DNA of 64,000 nt from Helicobacter enhydrae (GTDB lineage: Bacteria; Campylobacterota; Campylobacteria; Campylobacterales; Helicobacteraceae): contig NZ_CP016503.1 in assembly GCF_001693335.1 (NCBI RefSeq), forward strand, positions 992,001 to 1,056,000. Direction: 5' to 3'. The notes beneath the pieces were generated by a model. It made no database searches and had not been told where the DNA came from. It worked only from the letters and a program-made list of their open reading frames with translations. Made by a program: the position numbers and the translations under genes. This document shows, piece after piece, positions 1-11,085 of this stretch (position 1 is its first letter; every line of letters begins with the position of its first letter).

Positions 1-345
1 TACAACATAAATACAAAACAAAGCAGCATAAGCAAGTGGCTTCATCACCCCACTATGCAGACTCCACACACACAACAAAAACCCAGCAATCAAAGTAGCC
101 AAAAATACAATCTCGCCTGTTTTTTTGCCTTCACTTGATTCTTCCTCAAAGGGAATCAAAGCCACCCCACTCTCAATCTCCTCAATCGCTTTTAGCACGG
201 CAGGAAAATCCGAAGTGTCCAAAAACATCACACCAGAAGCAAAATCAATCCTCACATTCTGCACAAATGCACATTTCCTCAACCCATCTTCCAAAGCATT
301 GGCACAATTTGGGCAATCCAAATGCTTGATATGATATTTTTTCAT
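1..345 (-). CDS. cadA: Heavy-metal P-type ATPase (CadA/ZntA-like), N-terminal part only
   Basis: Partial gene: it starts at 345 (ATG after an AGGAATAGG ribosome site) and runs off the left edge, leaving 115 codons. The N-terminus reads MKKYHIKHLDCPNCANALE, a heavy-metal-associated domain with a D-C-P-x-C metal site at residues 10-14. A hydrophobic stretch, probably the first membrane helix, starts near residue 80. This resembles the start of H. pylori CadA, a Zn/Cd/Co efflux ATPase of the inner membrane, and the neighbours comM and def match the H. pylori order. The catalytic DKTG region lies outside the window, so the metal specificity rests on resemblance and context. Confidence 0.8.
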   Translation of the reverse strand, partial: MKKYHIKHLDCPNCANALEDGLRKCAFVQNVRIDFASGVMFLDTSDFPAVLKAIEEIESGVALIPFEEESSEGKKTGEIVFLATLIAGFLLCVWSLHSGVMKPLAYAALFCIYVV

Positions 346-354
346 CCTATTCCT

Positions 355-1860
355 TTATGAAAGCTTCCTATAGCTAAAAGCCTCTAATAAATGAGATTTT
401 TGAATCTGCTCGCTGCCATCCAAATCAGCGATTGTCCGTGCAACTTTTTTGATTTTGTTTGCACCACGATAGCTCAGTGCGAAACGCTCACAAGCACGCT
501 TGAGCAAATCTTGACATTCTTTGTCAAGCTGACAAAATTCTGCGATTTCTTTTTCATTGAGCTTGCCGTTGAATTCTGTCTGCCCTCGCTTTTTCTGTGC
601 GATAAATGCCCCAAACATTTGTTCTTGCATTTGCTTAGAATTCATACCGACACTTTGCTCTTTGAGCTCAGACATCTGCACAAACAAATCGATCCTGTCC
701 AAAAATGGCTCTGACAAGCGATTGCGATAAGCACTGATCTCGCGTTCTTGGCAGCGACAAGATTTGCTAGTGCTTAGTAGATTCCCACAAGGACAAGGAT
801 TGAGTGCTCCGACAAACAAAAATGAAGTCGAGTATTTGATCTTGCTTTGCACGCGTGAAACCACTAGAGTTTGATTCTCAAGGGGTTCGCGTAATGCCTC
901 CAAAATATCCTTTTTGAAATGAGGCAACTCATCCAAAAACAGAAGCCCATGGTGTGCAAGGGCGATTTCACCGGGTTTTGCCTGAAGCTTGCTCACAGAA
1001 CCCAAAATGCTTGATTTGGATGCACTTTGGTGGGGTTCGCGAAAGGGTCGCAATGGAGAATAAGACACACTTTGCCCACCCATAGATTGCACTTTGGCAC
1101 ACTCAATCATTTCCTCCAAACTCATCGGTGGGAGCAAGTAACGCATTCTTTTGGCAATCATACTTTTGCCACATCCCGGACTCCCCTCAAAAATGATATT
1201 GTGGAATCCACTCACCGCAATCAAGCTCGCACGCTTAGCAACCTCCTGCCCCAAAACATCGACAAAATCCAACTCAAAATCTTGCAAATAGTAATAATGG
1301 TTTTGATTGACTTCAACAAATGGATAGGAGACTTCCAGCCTCTGATATGGCACCCCCTCTTGCATCGTAATCATCTGCAATGCCTCATTTAGGTTTTTGG
1401 CAAAATACAGATTTAGTGAAGGAATAAAAGCAAAAACCTCCTCCCCTCCACTAGGCAAAATCACTTTGGCATTGGGTCGCTCAAGTGCAATTTGCAACAA
1501 TAGTGGATAAATATTGTCTTGATGTTTCAAGCTCCCATCAAGCCCAAGCTCACCAAAAGCAAACCACTCTTCTTGCAACGATTGTTTGTGCAATGCCCCC
1601 AAAAGTGCGATAGGCAAATCAAAATGCGTCCCGCTCTTTGGCAAATCTGACGGGGAGAGATTGAGGGTGAATTTCATCGGTGGGAGCTTGATGTCAAAAT
1701 GAGACAAGGCAGACTGGACGCGATGCTTTGCCTCTTGGATTGAATGGCTCACAAGTCCTGTGATATTGAAGCTAGGTAGCCCTCTTGCAAAGCCACCCTC
1801 CACTTCAACAATCTTTGCACCATTCTCATAAAATGTGGCACAAAAAATTGTGTTAATCAT
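355..1860 (-). CDS. comM: YifB/ComM family Mg-chelatase-like AAA+ ATPase
   Basis: 501 residues, full length for YifB/ComM. The N-terminal domain is Lon-protease-like in fold (about residues 1-170). The AAA+ core carries Walker A GSPGCGKS near residue 225 and a Walker [12 protein letters not shown] cysteine cluster CPCGN...CRC in the sensor region precedes the conserved [15 protein letters not shown] segment. ComM proteins in other bacteria are hexameric helicases that promote branch migration during natural transformation. Helicobacter homologues are usually annotated only as Mg-chelatase-like. The start codon overlaps the def stop (ATGA), so the two are probably translationally coupled. Confidence 0.93.
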   Translation of the reverse strand: MINTIFCATFYENGAKIVEVEGGFARGLPSFNITGLVSHSIQEAKHRVQSALSHFDIKLPPMKFTLNLSPSDLPKSGTHFDLPIALLGALHKQSLQEEWFAFGELGLDGSLKHQDNIYPLLLQIALERPNAKVILPSGGEEVFAFIPSLNLYFAKNLNEALQMITMQEGVPYQRLEVSYPFVEVNQNHYYYLQDFELDFVDVLGQEVAKRASLIAVSGFHNIIFEGSPGCGKSMIAKRMRYLLPPMSLEEMIECAKVQSMGGQSVSYSPLRPFREPHQSASKSSILGSVSKLQAKPGEIALAHHGLLFLDELPHFKKDILEALREPLENQTLVVSRVQSKIKYSTSFLFVGALNPCPCGNLLSTSKSCRCQEREISAYRNRLSEPFLDRIDLFVQMSELKEQSVGMNSKQMQEQMFGAFIAQKKRGQTEFNGKLNEKEIAEFCQLDKECQDLLKRACERFALSYRGANKIKKVARTIADLDGSEQIQKSHLLEAFSYRKLS

Positions 1861-2378
1861 TTCTTTTGACGCTCTTTTTGGATGCGTCTAAGCTCTTTTT
1901 CGAACTTTTTACGCTTGAGGATAGAGAGGCGATCAACAAACAAAATGCCCTCCAAATGATCCATTTCGTGCTGAATCGCAACAGCCAAATAACCCTTTGC
2001 CTCTAGTGTCTGCTGCTTCCCGTAGCGATCTTGATAAACAATCTTGATATGCTCAAAACGCAAGACATCTTCATAAAAATCAGGAACAGACAAACACCCC
2101 TCTGTGAAATAAATCTCTCCACTCTTTTCTACAATGCGAGGGTTGATGATCTCAAACAAATCCTCTTTGTATTGCTTCTGATCTTCGCGTGGAATATTGA
2201 CAAGTAAGATTCTTTTTGAGACCCCCACCTGTATCCCAGCAAGACCCACTCCATTATTAGTTATCATTGTCTCATACATATCATCCAAAAGTTGATGCAG
2301 ACTTGAATCAAACACATCCACTTCTTGGGATATTGTCTTGAGCATAGGATCTGGATAATGCAAAATAGGCAAAATCAC
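1857..2378 (-). CDS. def: Peptide deformylase
   Basis: 173 residues. All three deformylase motifs are present: GVGLAGIQ at 43-50, EGCLS at 93-97 and HEMDH at 137-141; Cys96 and the two histidines bind the catalytic metal. The enzyme removes the formyl group from the N-terminal methionine of nascent proteins. It overlaps the upstream GGDEF-like gene by 4 bases and comM downstream by 4 bases, so the three probably share one message. The C-terminus is lysine/arginine-rich. Confidence 0.97.
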   Translation of the reverse strand: MILPILHYPDPMLKTISQEVDVFDSSLHQLLDDMYETMITNNGVGLAGIQVGVSKRILLVNIPREDQKQYKEDLFEIINPRIVEKSGEIYFTEGCLSVPDFYEDVLRFEHIKIVYQDRYGKQQTLEAKGYLAVAIQHEMDHLEGILFVDRLSILKRKKFEKELRRIQKERQKK

Positions 2379-3394
2379 ATTCTTTCCTCAGCTTTATAAT
2401 CCCTCTCTTCACAAAACGCCTCATCTAGCAAACGATTGGCATTTGCAATACACTCTTGCACTCCACAAACATTGGTAGATGTGAAAACCCCTGCACACAT
2501 TTTGAGCTTGACTTCATCGCCATTGAGAAAAATACTGCTCTCCTTAGCAGAATCCAAAATCTCCTGCATTTTTTTCACCACTTCTGCACTCTCAATATAC
2601 TTGACAAACACCACAAAACGCCCATTTCCATAATAGCAAATCGGCTCTTTTCCTTTTAGGTATTTCAAAAACAACTTCGCTGCAGAGCGGATAGCAATCT
2701 TCACAAATTCTTTGCTTTTCAAATCAAGCAAAAAATGCTTAGAGAAACCAAATGCCACAAAAGTCGAGCTTTTGGAGATTTGATCCAACAACTCTTTTTC
2801 ACGCATACACAAAGAAACAAAATATCGTTTGTTATAAACTCCGTATTGCGTATCATACAAAGTGTTTTCATTTACAGCTTGAATATTCTTGGCTATTCTT
2901 TCAAACACCTCACGCATTTGCATCAACTGGTCTTGAGTGTTTTTCTGCACATTTTCCAAATCTTGCACAAAAAGCTGGACAGCATTTTGAAAAGTTGATG
3001 GATTCTCAATCGCTAGAATTGCATCGGAACGCTTTTGCACGATCTGTTGAGCAAGGATTAGATTCTGATAAATGTCTTTGGTGATTTCCAAAATGCTTTT
3101 CATATTTTTGAATCCATCACGCACACTGATCTCAAACTCAAGCAGTCGCGTTTCGCTTTCGTGTGTCAAACTTGCGATCTTTTGGATGAACTCTTTGTAT
3201 TCTGGATCATCTGTATCGTTTGCCAATTTGTCAAAATAAGCCTCAAAATTTTGAGGGAACAAAGGAATGTCTTGTTTTTCCAATTCGGAAATTACATTTT
3301 TTGCAATCTCATTTGTCTTGTGTGCAATTTTTTCATTTTTTTGCCTTGTGTCTTCCTCAATCTCTCCCAAAAAATTTTTATCAGCTTGCGACAT
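2375..3394 (-). CDS. Degenerate GGDEF-domain protein
   Basis: 339 residues from the second of two adjacent ATGs (3394), which is better spaced from the GAGGTG ribosome site than the ATG at 3397. About residues 1-175 are helical, with likely coiled-coil stretches. The C-terminal half has the landmarks of a GGDEF domain: [13 protein letters not shown] (about 180-192, equivalent to D-x-LTGLxNRRxF) and a [12 protein letters not shown] strand where active enzymes have RxGGDEF. The signature is therefore GNGRF: the glycine pair and the metal-binding acidic residues are lost. Diguanylate cyclase activity is unlikely, and a structural or binding role is more plausible. No membrane segment or partner sensor domain is visible. 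It sits between clpP and def, where H. pylori has no such gene. Confidence 0.75.
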   Translation of the reverse strand: MSQADKNFLGEIEEDTRQKNEKIAHKTNEIAKNVISELEKQDIPLFPQNFEAYFDKLANDTDDPEYKEFIQKIASLTHESETRLLEFEISVRDGFKNMKSILEITKDIYQNLILAQQIVQKRSDAILAIENPSTFQNAVQLFVQDLENVQKNTQDQLMQMREVFERIAKNIQAVNENTLYDTQYGVYNKRYFVSLCMREKELLDQISKSSTFVAFGFSKHFLLDLKSKEFVKIAIRSAAKLFLKYLKGKEPICYYGNGRFVVFVKYIESAEVVKKMQEILDSAKESSIFLNGDEVKLKMCAGVFTSTNVCGVQECIANANRLLDEAFCEERDYKAEERM

Positions 3395-3435
3395 CATTCA
3401 CCTCACTATTGCAATCTATCCACCCACAAATTATG

Positions 3436-4026
3436 TCAGTTGAGTCTATTGTACTCCAAAACCATATCAATAAGCCCATATTCTTTTGACTCTTGTGCGC
3501 TCATAAAAAAATCTCTCTCTGTATCTTGCTGAATCTTTTCCAACTTTTGTCCTGTATTTTTTGCCAAAATCTTGTTGAGCGAAGTTTTGAGTCTCAAAAT
3601 CTCTTGAGCTTGGATTTGAATGTCTGTTGCCTGACCCCTTGCCCCACCCAAAGGCTGATGAATCATAATGCGACTATTGGGCAAAGAATAGCGTTTGCCT
3701 TTGGTTCCACAGCTCAACAAAAATGCCCCCATTGATGCGGCTTGTCCGATACAAATCGTGCAAATATCAGGACGCACATAATTCATCGTATCATAAATGC
3801 TCAACCCACTTGTGATCACGCCGCCCGGTGAGTTGATATACAGATAAATATCTTTTTGTGGATCTTCTGCTTCCAAAAACAGCAGTTGAGCCACGATTGA
3901 GGAAGCTAGTTCATCGCAAATCTCTCCACTCAATAGCACAATGCGATCTTTCAAAAGGCGTGAATAGATATCATAGCTTCTCTCACCCCTCCCAGTTTTT
4001 TCAATTACATAAGGTATGTAATTCAT
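3436..4026 (-). CDS. clpP: ATP-dependent Clp protease proteolytic subunit
   Basis: 196 residues, the usual ClpP length. The catalytic triad is visible: Ser98 in GQAASMGAF, His123 in MIHQP and Asp172 in DTERDFF. ClpP forms a tetradecameric serine protease fed by ClpX, encoded at 17.6-18.9 kb, or by ClpA. The start codon overlaps the tig stop by one base (TAATG), giving the classic tig-clpP pairing that couples chaperoning with proteolysis in the cytoplasm. Confidence 0.98.
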   Translation of the reverse strand: MNYIPYVIEKTGRGERSYDIYSRLLKDRIVLLSGEICDELASSIVAQLLFLEAEDPQKDIYLYINSPGGVITSGLSIYDTMNYVRPDICTICIGQAASMGAFLLSCGTKGKRYSLPNSRIMIHQPLGGARGQATDIQIQAQEILRLKTSLNKILAKNTGQKLEKIQQDTERDFFMSAQESKEYGLIDMVLEYNRLN

Positions 4027-5432
4027 TATTTTTCCTTTGTTGCCTTGGCTTTTTGTGTGGTCGAGGTGCTGCTTTTGGTTTTTGGTTTTTTCTCTGTGCT
4101 TTTTGCAGGTTGAGATTCTGCTGTTTCTTGTGAAACACTTAGAGCATATTTCTCATCAAGCAACATCACCAAAAAGCGATCTTGCAACATTGCCATTTTA
4201 ACCGCTGGCAACAAATTGTTTTTTTGGTAAAACTCAAGAATCTGCTTAGGATTTTGCCCAGACATCATCGCCTCATAATAAATAGTTTGCATCACTTCAT
4301 TATCCTGTATCTGCAAACCAAACTCTCTTGTCGCCAAATCAACAATGAAAGTCATTTTGACGCTTTTTTGAGCCTCTTCTTCAAACTCTTTGCGTTTTGA
4401 TTCGATAGCTTTGCTGTCTTTTTGGAATGCCTCAAGCTCTTCTTGAGAAAGTGTGCGTGCATAGTTATTGAGCAAAATATTCATTTCTTGTTCAACAATC
4501 AAATCAGGCAAATCAAAATGGATTGTTTCCAAAATTTTCTCTACTAGTTTTGGCTTCAATTCTTGATTATAGGCTTGTTGTTTTGCTTCATTGATAAGTT
4601 GTTGCTTGATTTCTTCTTTCAATTTTGACAATGTGGCGTCTTCTTGTTGTAATAGTTTTTGTGCCAATGCGTCATCAAGCACCACAGCGTCTTTGGTTTT
4701 GATTGCATTGAGTTTAACTTTGAAAACAGCAGGTTTGTCTGCCAAATCCTTTGCTGGATATTCTTTGGGGAAAGTGACCTCGATGTCTTTTTCCTCGCCT
4801 TTTTTCATCCCTATGAGTTGATCTTCAAACCCTGCGATAAACTGCCCACTTCCAATCAACAAATCAAAGCCCTCAGCTTTGCCTCCATCAAAAGCTTTGC
4901 CATCCACAAACCCCTCAAAATCAATATTTGCAGTGTGATCCTTTGCAAGTTTGACTGATGATTTGGCTTCCACAAGTGGTGCATTATGCTTTGCGATTTC
5001 ATCAAGTCTCTCATCAATCTCTTTCAAGCTTGGTGCTTTGATTTTCACGCTAGGAACGCAAGATTTGAGTTTGGACAAATCAATCTTGGGAGCAATGCTC
5101 ATTTTGAACTCAACATTAATGTCTTGATTTACTTTTTCAAACTTCGTAATAGAGGGATTACCCAAAATTTTATCCTCATTGACCTCCAATTCCTTAAGCA
5201 CATCTTGAAAACTCGCACGCACAACTTCTTGCTCCACATCTTGCTGGATCTGTGCCCCAAAACGCTGCTTCACCATACTAAGTGGCACTTTGCCCTTCCT
5301 AAAGCCACTGACACTCACAAGCTTTGTGTATTTCTTGCAAATCTCCTCATATTTCTTATCAACCACTTGTGATGGTATCACACCTGACGCAATAGCATTT
5401 GCCTCGTTGATTCTTTCTACTTTCAGACTCAT
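4026..5432 (-). CDS. tig: Trigger factor (ribosome-associated chaperone, peptidyl-prolyl isomerase)
   Basis: 468 residues, slightly longer than usual. The N-terminal ribosome-binding domain has the signature [16 protein letters not shown] (about 44-59, equivalent to GFRxGKxP). An FKBP-type isomerase domain follows (about 155-245, [26 protein letters not shown] region split by the motif), then a long helical C-terminal chaperone domain. The last 30 or so residues are a Lys/Ser/Thr-rich tail, probably disordered. It is the first gene of a minus-strand run tig-clpP-GGDEF-def-comM and diverges from fliI. Confidence 0.96.
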   Translation of the reverse strand: MSLKVERINEANAIASGVIPSQVVDKKYEEICKKYTKLVSVSGFRKGKVPLSMVKQRFGAQIQQDVEQEVVRASFQDVLKELEVNEDKILGNPSITKFEKVNQDINVEFKMSIAPKIDLSKLKSCVPSVKIKAPSLKEIDERLDEIAKHNAPLVEAKSSVKLAKDHTANIDFEGFVDGKAFDGGKAEGFDLLIGSGQFIAGFEDQLIGMKKGEEKDIEVTFPKEYPAKDLADKPAVFKVKLNAIKTKDAVVLDDALAQKLLQQEDATLSKLKEEIKQQLINEAKQQAYNQELKPKLVEKILETIHFDLPDLIVEQEMNILLNNYARTLSQEELEAFQKDSKAIESKRKEFEEEAQKSVKMTFIVDLATREFGLQIQDNEVMQTIYYEAMMSGQNPKQILEFYQKNNLLPAVKMAMLQDRFLVMLLDEKYALSVSQETAESQPAKSTEKKPKTKSSTSTTQKAKATKEK

Positions 5433-5558
5433 ATTCTTCCTTCATTACAAAATTTCAAGTTACAATTTCGTGAAATTCTAACAAAATTATTTTCATTTTT
5501 AAAAGCCTAAGCTTTTTATTGCAAGAAAGCGAAGCATAATTTTAGCCAAGGATGACTG

Positions 5559-6860
5559 ATGCCCTTTTCTATATTAAAAGACAAATTAAAGCATTCTCGC
5601 CCAAACCTCTCCCCATCATTTGGCATTTTGACCTCCGTAGAACCAACCACTTTGATCGCTGAAGGACTTAATCCCTGTATTGGTGATATTGTCAGAATCG
5701 AAGCCAAACAAACTAGCACACTAGGTATCGTTGGCACGATTACAGAAAATCATTTCTCTATCACTCCTTTTTCTTTTGTCGAAGGGCATCGCAATGGTGA
5801 CAAAGTTTATTTGCAAAAAACAGGTTTGCAAATCCCCGTAGGAGAGGAGCTCTTGGGACGCGTCATCAATCCATTGGGTGAAGCAATCGATGGCAAAGGG
5901 GAATTGGGCTGTATTGACCACACCCCTATTATGAAACCACCCCTAAGTGCAATGCAAAGGGGAATCATTGATGAAGTGTTTGATGTTGGGATCAAAAGCA
6001 TCAATGGACTTTTGAGCGTGGGTAAGGGGCAAAAAATCGGCATTTTTGCAGGAAGTGGTGTGGGCAAATCCACTCTTATGGGTATGATTGTGCGTGGCTC
6101 CAAAGCACCTATCAAAATCATCGCTCTGATTGGGGAACGCGGTAGAGAGGTGCCAGAATTCATTCAAAAAAACCTAAAAGGAAATCTAGACAACACCGTT
6201 TTGATTGTTGCCACAAGTGATGATTCTCCGCTGATGAGAAAATATGGTGCCTTTAGTGCAATGGCGATTGCAGAATACTTCCAAAATTTAGGGCAAGATG
6301 TTCTTTTGATTATGGATTCTCTGACGCGTTTTGCAATGGCACAAAGAGAGATCGGTTTGGCACTAGGTGAGCCCCCCACAACAAAAGGCTACCCTCCATC
6401 AACACTCACACTCCTTCCACAATTAATGGAGCGTGCGGGGAAACTTGAAGGCAAAGGAGCGATCACAGCGTTTTTTACCATTTTGGTGGAAGGCGATGAT
6501 TTGAGCGATCCAATCGCTGATCAAAGTCGCAGTATTCTTGATGGACATTTTGTCTTGAGTCGAGAGATGACAGATTTTGGGATTTATCCTCCCCTCAACA
6601 TCACGCAATCTGCCTCAAGAGTGATGGGGGATATTATTGACACTCCCCACAAACAAGCGGCACAAAAATTTCGCAAACTCTATTCGATTCTCAAAGAAAA
6701 TGAAGTATTGATCCGTATTGGAGCTTACCAAAAGGGCAATGATGCCGAGCTTGATGAAGCAATCGACAAAAAGGAATGGCTAGAAAATTTTCTCAAACAA
6801 GATTCTGAAGAGCAAATAGATTTTGAACAAACCAAACAAAAGCTTTTGGAGATTTTTTAA
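5559..6860 (+). CDS. fliI: Flagellar export ATPase FliI
   Basis: 433 residues. Homologous to the F1 beta subunit: Walker A GSGVGKST at 165-172, Walker B LLIMDSLTRFAMAQREI, and the FliI/type III-specific GLALGEPPTTKGYPPS loop. The N-terminal beta-barrel (1-90) and C-terminal helical domain are both intact. FliI is the cytoplasmic ATPase energising flagellar type III export with FliH. It starts with ATG after AAGGATGACTG. No other flagellar gene lies next to it, as is common in this group where flagellar genes are scattered. Confidence 0.96.
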   Translation: MPFSILKDKLKHSRPNLSPSFGILTSVEPTTLIAEGLNPCIGDIVRIEAKQTSTLGIVGTITENHFSITPFSFVEGHRNGDKVYLQKTGLQIPVGEELLGRVINPLGEAIDGKGELGCIDHTPIMKPPLSAMQRGIIDEVFDVGIKSINGLLSVGKGQKIGIFAGSGVGKSTLMGMIVRGSKAPIKIIALIGERGREVPEFIQKNLKGNLDNTVLIVATSDDSPLMRKYGAFSAMAIAEYFQNLGQDVLLIMDSLTRFAMAQREIGLALGEPPTTKGYPPSTLTLLPQLMERAGKLEGKGAITAFFTILVEGDDLSDPIADQSRSILDGHFVLSREMTDFGIYPPLNITQSASRVMGDIIDTPHKQAAQKFRKLYSILKENEVLIRIGAYQKGNDAELDEAIDKKEWLENFLKQDSEEQIDFEQTKQKLLEIF

Positions 6861-6965
6861 TTTTTAAGACAATTATTATTTTTTGTTGGGTATAAGGTCA
6901 AAGGTTTAATTTTATTTAATTTTTTAACAAAATTGTTCGTTTATGTGACAAATTAAGGAGTATGA
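6861..6965 (+). promoter_or_regulatory. AT-rich fliI-nifS intergenic region, likely nifS promoter
   Basis: 105 bases, strongly AT-rich, between the fliI stop and nifS. It contains an AATTATTATTTTTT stretch (about 6870-6885) that loosely resembles Fur-type A/T motifs. A good AAGGAG ribosome site lies directly before nifS. No clear -35/-10 pair stands out. A promoter is inferred from position and base composition only. Confidence 0.35.
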
Positions 6966-8123
<1,158 letters not shown>

Positions 8124-8147
8124 TCAAATTATCATAAAGGATTCAAA

Positions 8148-9128
8148 ATGGGTAAAAGTGAATTGGTTGGCGGAGCATTGTGGGATGCTTATAGCAACAA
8201 AGTAGCACAAAGAATGGACAATCCAACTTACCTTGGCGTGATTACACAAGAAGAAGCGGATGCAAAAAACGCAAAACTCATCATCGCAGACTATGGTGCA
8301 GAATCTTGTGGAGATGCAGTGCGTCTGTATTGGTTGGTCGATCAAAACGATGTCATCATCGAGGGAAAATTCAAAAGTTTTGGATGTGGCACAGCGATTG
8401 CAAGTAGCGATATGATGGTGGAGCTTTGCGTGGGCAAAACCGTGCAAGAAGCAGTAAAAATCACCAATCTTGATGTCGAAAAAGCACTGAGAGATGATCC
8501 TGACACACCTGCCGTGCCGGGTCAAAAAATGCACTGCTCTGTAATGGCTTATGATGTCATCAAAAAGGCAGCCTCTATCTATCTTGGCAAAGATATGGAA
8601 GATTTTGAAAGTGAGATTATTGTTTGTGAATGTGCAAGAGTTAGCCTAAGCACAATCAAAGAGGTGATTCGCCTCAATGACCTCAAAAGTGTGGAAGAAA
8701 TCACAAACTACACAAAAGCAGGTGCATTTTGCAAAAGCTGTGTCAAAGCCGGAGGACACGAAGCCAAAGAATACTATCTTGTAGATATTTTGCGTGATAC
8801 GCGTCTTGAAATGGAAACAGAAAATCTCAAAGAAAATGCAGAAAAAGTAGAGATTGGAGATCTAAGTTTTGAAGAAATGACAATCGTGCAAAAAAGCAAG
8901 GCGATTGACAAAATGATTGATTTGCACATTCGTCCGATGCTCTTAATGGATGGCGGAGATTTGGAAATCATCGATGTCCAAAATGCTCAAGATGGCTTGA
9001 CAGATGTTTTTATCCGCTACAAAGGTGCGTGTCACGGCTGTGCTTCAGCAAGCACGGGGACACTTTATGCGATCGAACACACCTTGCACGAACACCTTAG
9101 CCCCCAAATCCGTGTCTTGCCGGTTTGA
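8148..9128 (+). CDS. nifU: Fe-S scaffold protein NifU, three-domain
   Basis: 326 residues with the full NifU architecture. The N-terminal IscU-like scaffold has cysteines in AESCGDAV, FGCGTAIASSDMM and KMHCSVMA. The central BFD-like [2Fe-2S] domain has CECARVS and FCKSCV. The C-terminal Nfu domain has DGGDLEII and the CHGCASAS cluster-binding pair near residue 290. It accepts sulfur from NifS and hands clusters to apoproteins. It is co-oriented with nifS and probably co-transcribed. Confidence 0.97.
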   Translation: MGKSELVGGALWDAYSNKVAQRMDNPTYLGVITQEEADAKNAKLIIADYGAESCGDAVRLYWLVDQNDVIIEGKFKSFGCGTAIASSDMMVELCVGKTVQEAVKITNLDVEKALRDDPDTPAVPGQKMHCSVMAYDVIKKAASIYLGKDMEDFESEIIVCECARVSLSTIKEVIRLNDLKSVEEITNYTKAGAFCKSCVKAGGHEAKEYYLVDILRDTRLEMETENLKENAEKVEIGDLSFEEMTIVQKSKAIDKMIDLHIRPMLLMDGGDLEIIDVQNAQDGLTDVFIRYKGACHGCASASTGTLYAIEHTLHEHLSPQIRVLPV

Positions 9129-9164
9129 TCTTATCTGATATTTGCCTTGAGTGTTGATAAGATC
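9127..9164. other. 9-bp inverted repeat at the nifU/wecB convergent junction
   Basis: GATCTTATC (9127-9135) and GATAAGATC (9156-9164) are perfect complements separated by 20 bases, spanning the nifU stop and the last codons of wecB. It could limit read-through between the convergent genes. The loop is long and there is no T tract, so it is not a canonical intrinsic terminator. Confidence 0.35.
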
Positions 9165-10174
9165 CTATCGACACTCTTGCCACCACCATACAAATCAAGT
9201 GGGGCAACTTGTAGCCCTAGCATCCGTTGATATGCTTGTGGCAAAGTTTCATTGCCAAGCAAAATACTCGCTTGTTTCTGCACCAACTCCATCCACTCGC
9301 TACAATCTCGCAAAACTAGGCAAGGCTTCCCTGCAAAAAAAGCTTCTTTTTGCAATCCCCCACTATCTGTGATCACAGCTTTGGCATTCTGCAACAACCA
9401 CAACATCTCAAAATACCCTTGAGGAGGAAGCATTACGCAATTAGTAGGGATTGTCAAATCAAAGGTTTGAATCTTGTGCAATGTTCTTGGATGTAATGGC
9501 AAAACAATCTGCTCTTGCAATTCCCCCAATCCTTGAAGCAAAAACTCTAGTCTCTGCCTATCATCAACATTGCTCTGACGATGCATAGTGCATACGACAA
9601 AATCCCCACTTGTTTCCAATCCATCCGGACAAATGGCTGATTTGCTATAGAATCTAAAAGCATCCTCCATCACATCGCCACCCCAATACGCACATCCTTT
9701 GCCCCTATCCCCCCAAAATCCCTCCAACTTCAAGTTATTCAGAGCAATCTCTGTAGGTGCAAACAAAAAATCAGCAATGCGATCTGTAAGAACGCGATTG
9801 ATTTCTTCAGGCATTTGCATATCATAGCTTCTAAGCCCTGCCTCTATATGCACCAGTAGCTTTTTACGCTCTTTGGCATACAGAGCACCAGCCAAAGTAG
9901 AAGTCGTATCTCCATAAACCAACACAGCATCAAAATCACAATCTGCCAATTCTTTTTTGAGTGCCTCAAGCATAGCCCCCAAACTAACGCTTTTGAGGTG
10001 ATAATGGGGTGGATTGATTTGCAAGGTTTCAAAAAACACAGAGCTCATCATATCATCGCAATGCTGTCCTGTATGCACCAAAATCTCCTCAATGCCATAA
10101 TGTTGAAACTGCTTTTGCATCACAGAGTGCTTGATAAATTGTGGGCGTGCCCCAACGATATTTAAAAGACGCAT
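9131..10174 (-). CDS. wecB: UDP-N-acetylglucosamine 2-epimerase (non-hydrolysing)
   Basis: 347 residues from the ATG at 10174, chosen for its GGAGG site 4 bases upstream; an in-frame ATG further upstream lacks this. Family motifs are clear: NIVGARPQFIKHSV at the N-terminus, GDTTSTLAGALYA, HIEAGLRSYDMQMPEE and VITDSGGLQKEA. The enzyme interconverts UDP-GlcNAc and UDP-ManNAc for surface polysaccharide or glycan precursors. It is a single gene here, convergent with nifU and divergent from the zinc transporter, without ManNAc dehydrogenase beside it. It probably feeds the glycosyltransferases elsewhere in the window, but that link is inference. Confidence 0.93.
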   Translation of the reverse strand: MRLLNIVGARPQFIKHSVMQKQFQHYGIEEILVHTGQHCDDMMSSVFFETLQINPPHYHLKSVSLGAMLEALKKELADCDFDAVLVYGDTTSTLAGALYAKERKKLLVHIEAGLRSYDMQMPEEINRVLTDRIADFLFAPTEIALNNLKLEGFWGDRGKGCAYWGGDVMEDAFRFYSKSAICPDGLETSGDFVVCTMHRQSNVDDRQRLEFLLQGLGELQEQIVLPLHPRTLHKIQTFDLTIPTNCVMLPPQGYFEMLWLLQNAKAVITDSGGLQKEAFFAGKPCLVLRDCSEWMELVQKQASILLGNETLPQAYQRMLGLQVAPLDLYGGGKSVDRILSTLKANIR

Positions 10175-10245
10175 AAAACCTCCAAAAAAATAGAGTAAAA
10201 TTTTAGCAATCATTACTTGAAAAATTACAAAAGTTGGAATATCAA

Positions 10246-11085
10246 ATGAGAACGATACTTTTAGCCATCACTATTTTTGGTAGCCTATTGTCAAAGCCGA
10301 TTGTTTCTGTGACAATCCCCCCACAAGCGTATTTTGTATATCAAATTGCCCAAGATAGTGTCCAAATCAACACACTCATTCCTCAAGGCAATGATCCCCA
10401 TACTTTTGAATTCAAACCCCAAAATCTCACCAAACTCAATCAAAGCGATCTTTATCTGACCATTGGTTTAGAATTTGAAAAGATTTGGATTCCCAAAATC
10501 CACGATAACTTCCCCAACCTCTCCATTGTATCCATCACAAAAGGCATACACTTCATCACACACGAAGAAACACGCCATCATCACAAAAACGAAGACAACG
10601 ATGAAGAGCAAGATCCTCACATTTGGTTAAGCCCAATCATTGCCAAAACTTTGGCACAAAATATTGCAGACATTTTGATTGAGAAATATCCACAAAACAA
10701 AGACCTCTACACAGCCAATCTCCAAAGATTTCTCAAAAAAATCAACACTCTGCACCAAAACATCACGCAAAAACTATCCTCTATCCCCTCACGCTATTTC
10801 ATCGTCTATCATCCATCGTGGAGTTATTTTGCTCAAGCCTACCATCTACATCAAATCCCTATCGAACTACAAGGCAAAGAGCCAAAACCCAGACAGCTCA
10901 ACCAACTCATCCAAATCGCCAAACAACACAATGTCCGCACAATCTTTGTGCAAAATGGATTTTCAACCCGATCTGCACAAACAATCGCAAAATCCTGTGG
11001 TGCCAAAGTCTTTGTCACAGATCCCCTAGCCTATGATTGGGAAGCTGAATTACTCAAGATTGCCGATGAACTCGCAGGGCAATAA
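10246..11085 (+). CDS. znuA: Zinc/metal ABC transporter substrate-binding protein
   Basis: 279 residues from the ATG at 10246; the TTG at 10234 would add four residues before the signal peptide. A hydrophobic signal sequence (about 1-17) is followed by the cluster A-I solute-binding fold with metal ligands in NDPHTFEFKP and DPHIWLSP. A His/acid-rich loop (HHHKNEDNDEEQ, about 111-122) precedes the second ligand, as in ZnuA zinc receptors. Conserved YHPSWSYFA and late VFVTDPLA segments are present. It is the first gene of a three-gene operon in which each gene overlaps the next. Zinc is favoured over manganese because of the His-rich loop. Confidence 0.88.
   Translation: MRTILLAITIFGSLLSKPIVSVTIPPQAYFVYQIAQDSVQINTLIPQGNDPHTFEFKPQNLTKLNQSDLYLTIGLEFEKIWIPKIHDNFPNLSIVSITKGIHFITHEETRHHHKNEDNDEEQDPHIWLSPIIAKTLAQNIADILIEKYPQNKDLYTANLQRFLKKINTLHQNITQKLSSIPSRYFIVYHPSWSYFAQAYHLHQIPIELQGKEPKPRQLNQLIQIAKQHNVRTIFVQNGFSTRSAQTIAKSCGAKVFVTDPLAYDWEAELLKIADELAGQ

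Noticed and set aside
2375-3394. Calling the GGDEF protein an active diguanylate cyclase
   Set aside because: The catalytic GG[DE]EF motif is GNGRF, without the metal-binding acids.
5504-5520. Small hairpin AAAAGC-CTAA-GCTTTT before fliI as a terminator
   Set aside because: It lies between two divergent genes, so there is no transcript for it to end.
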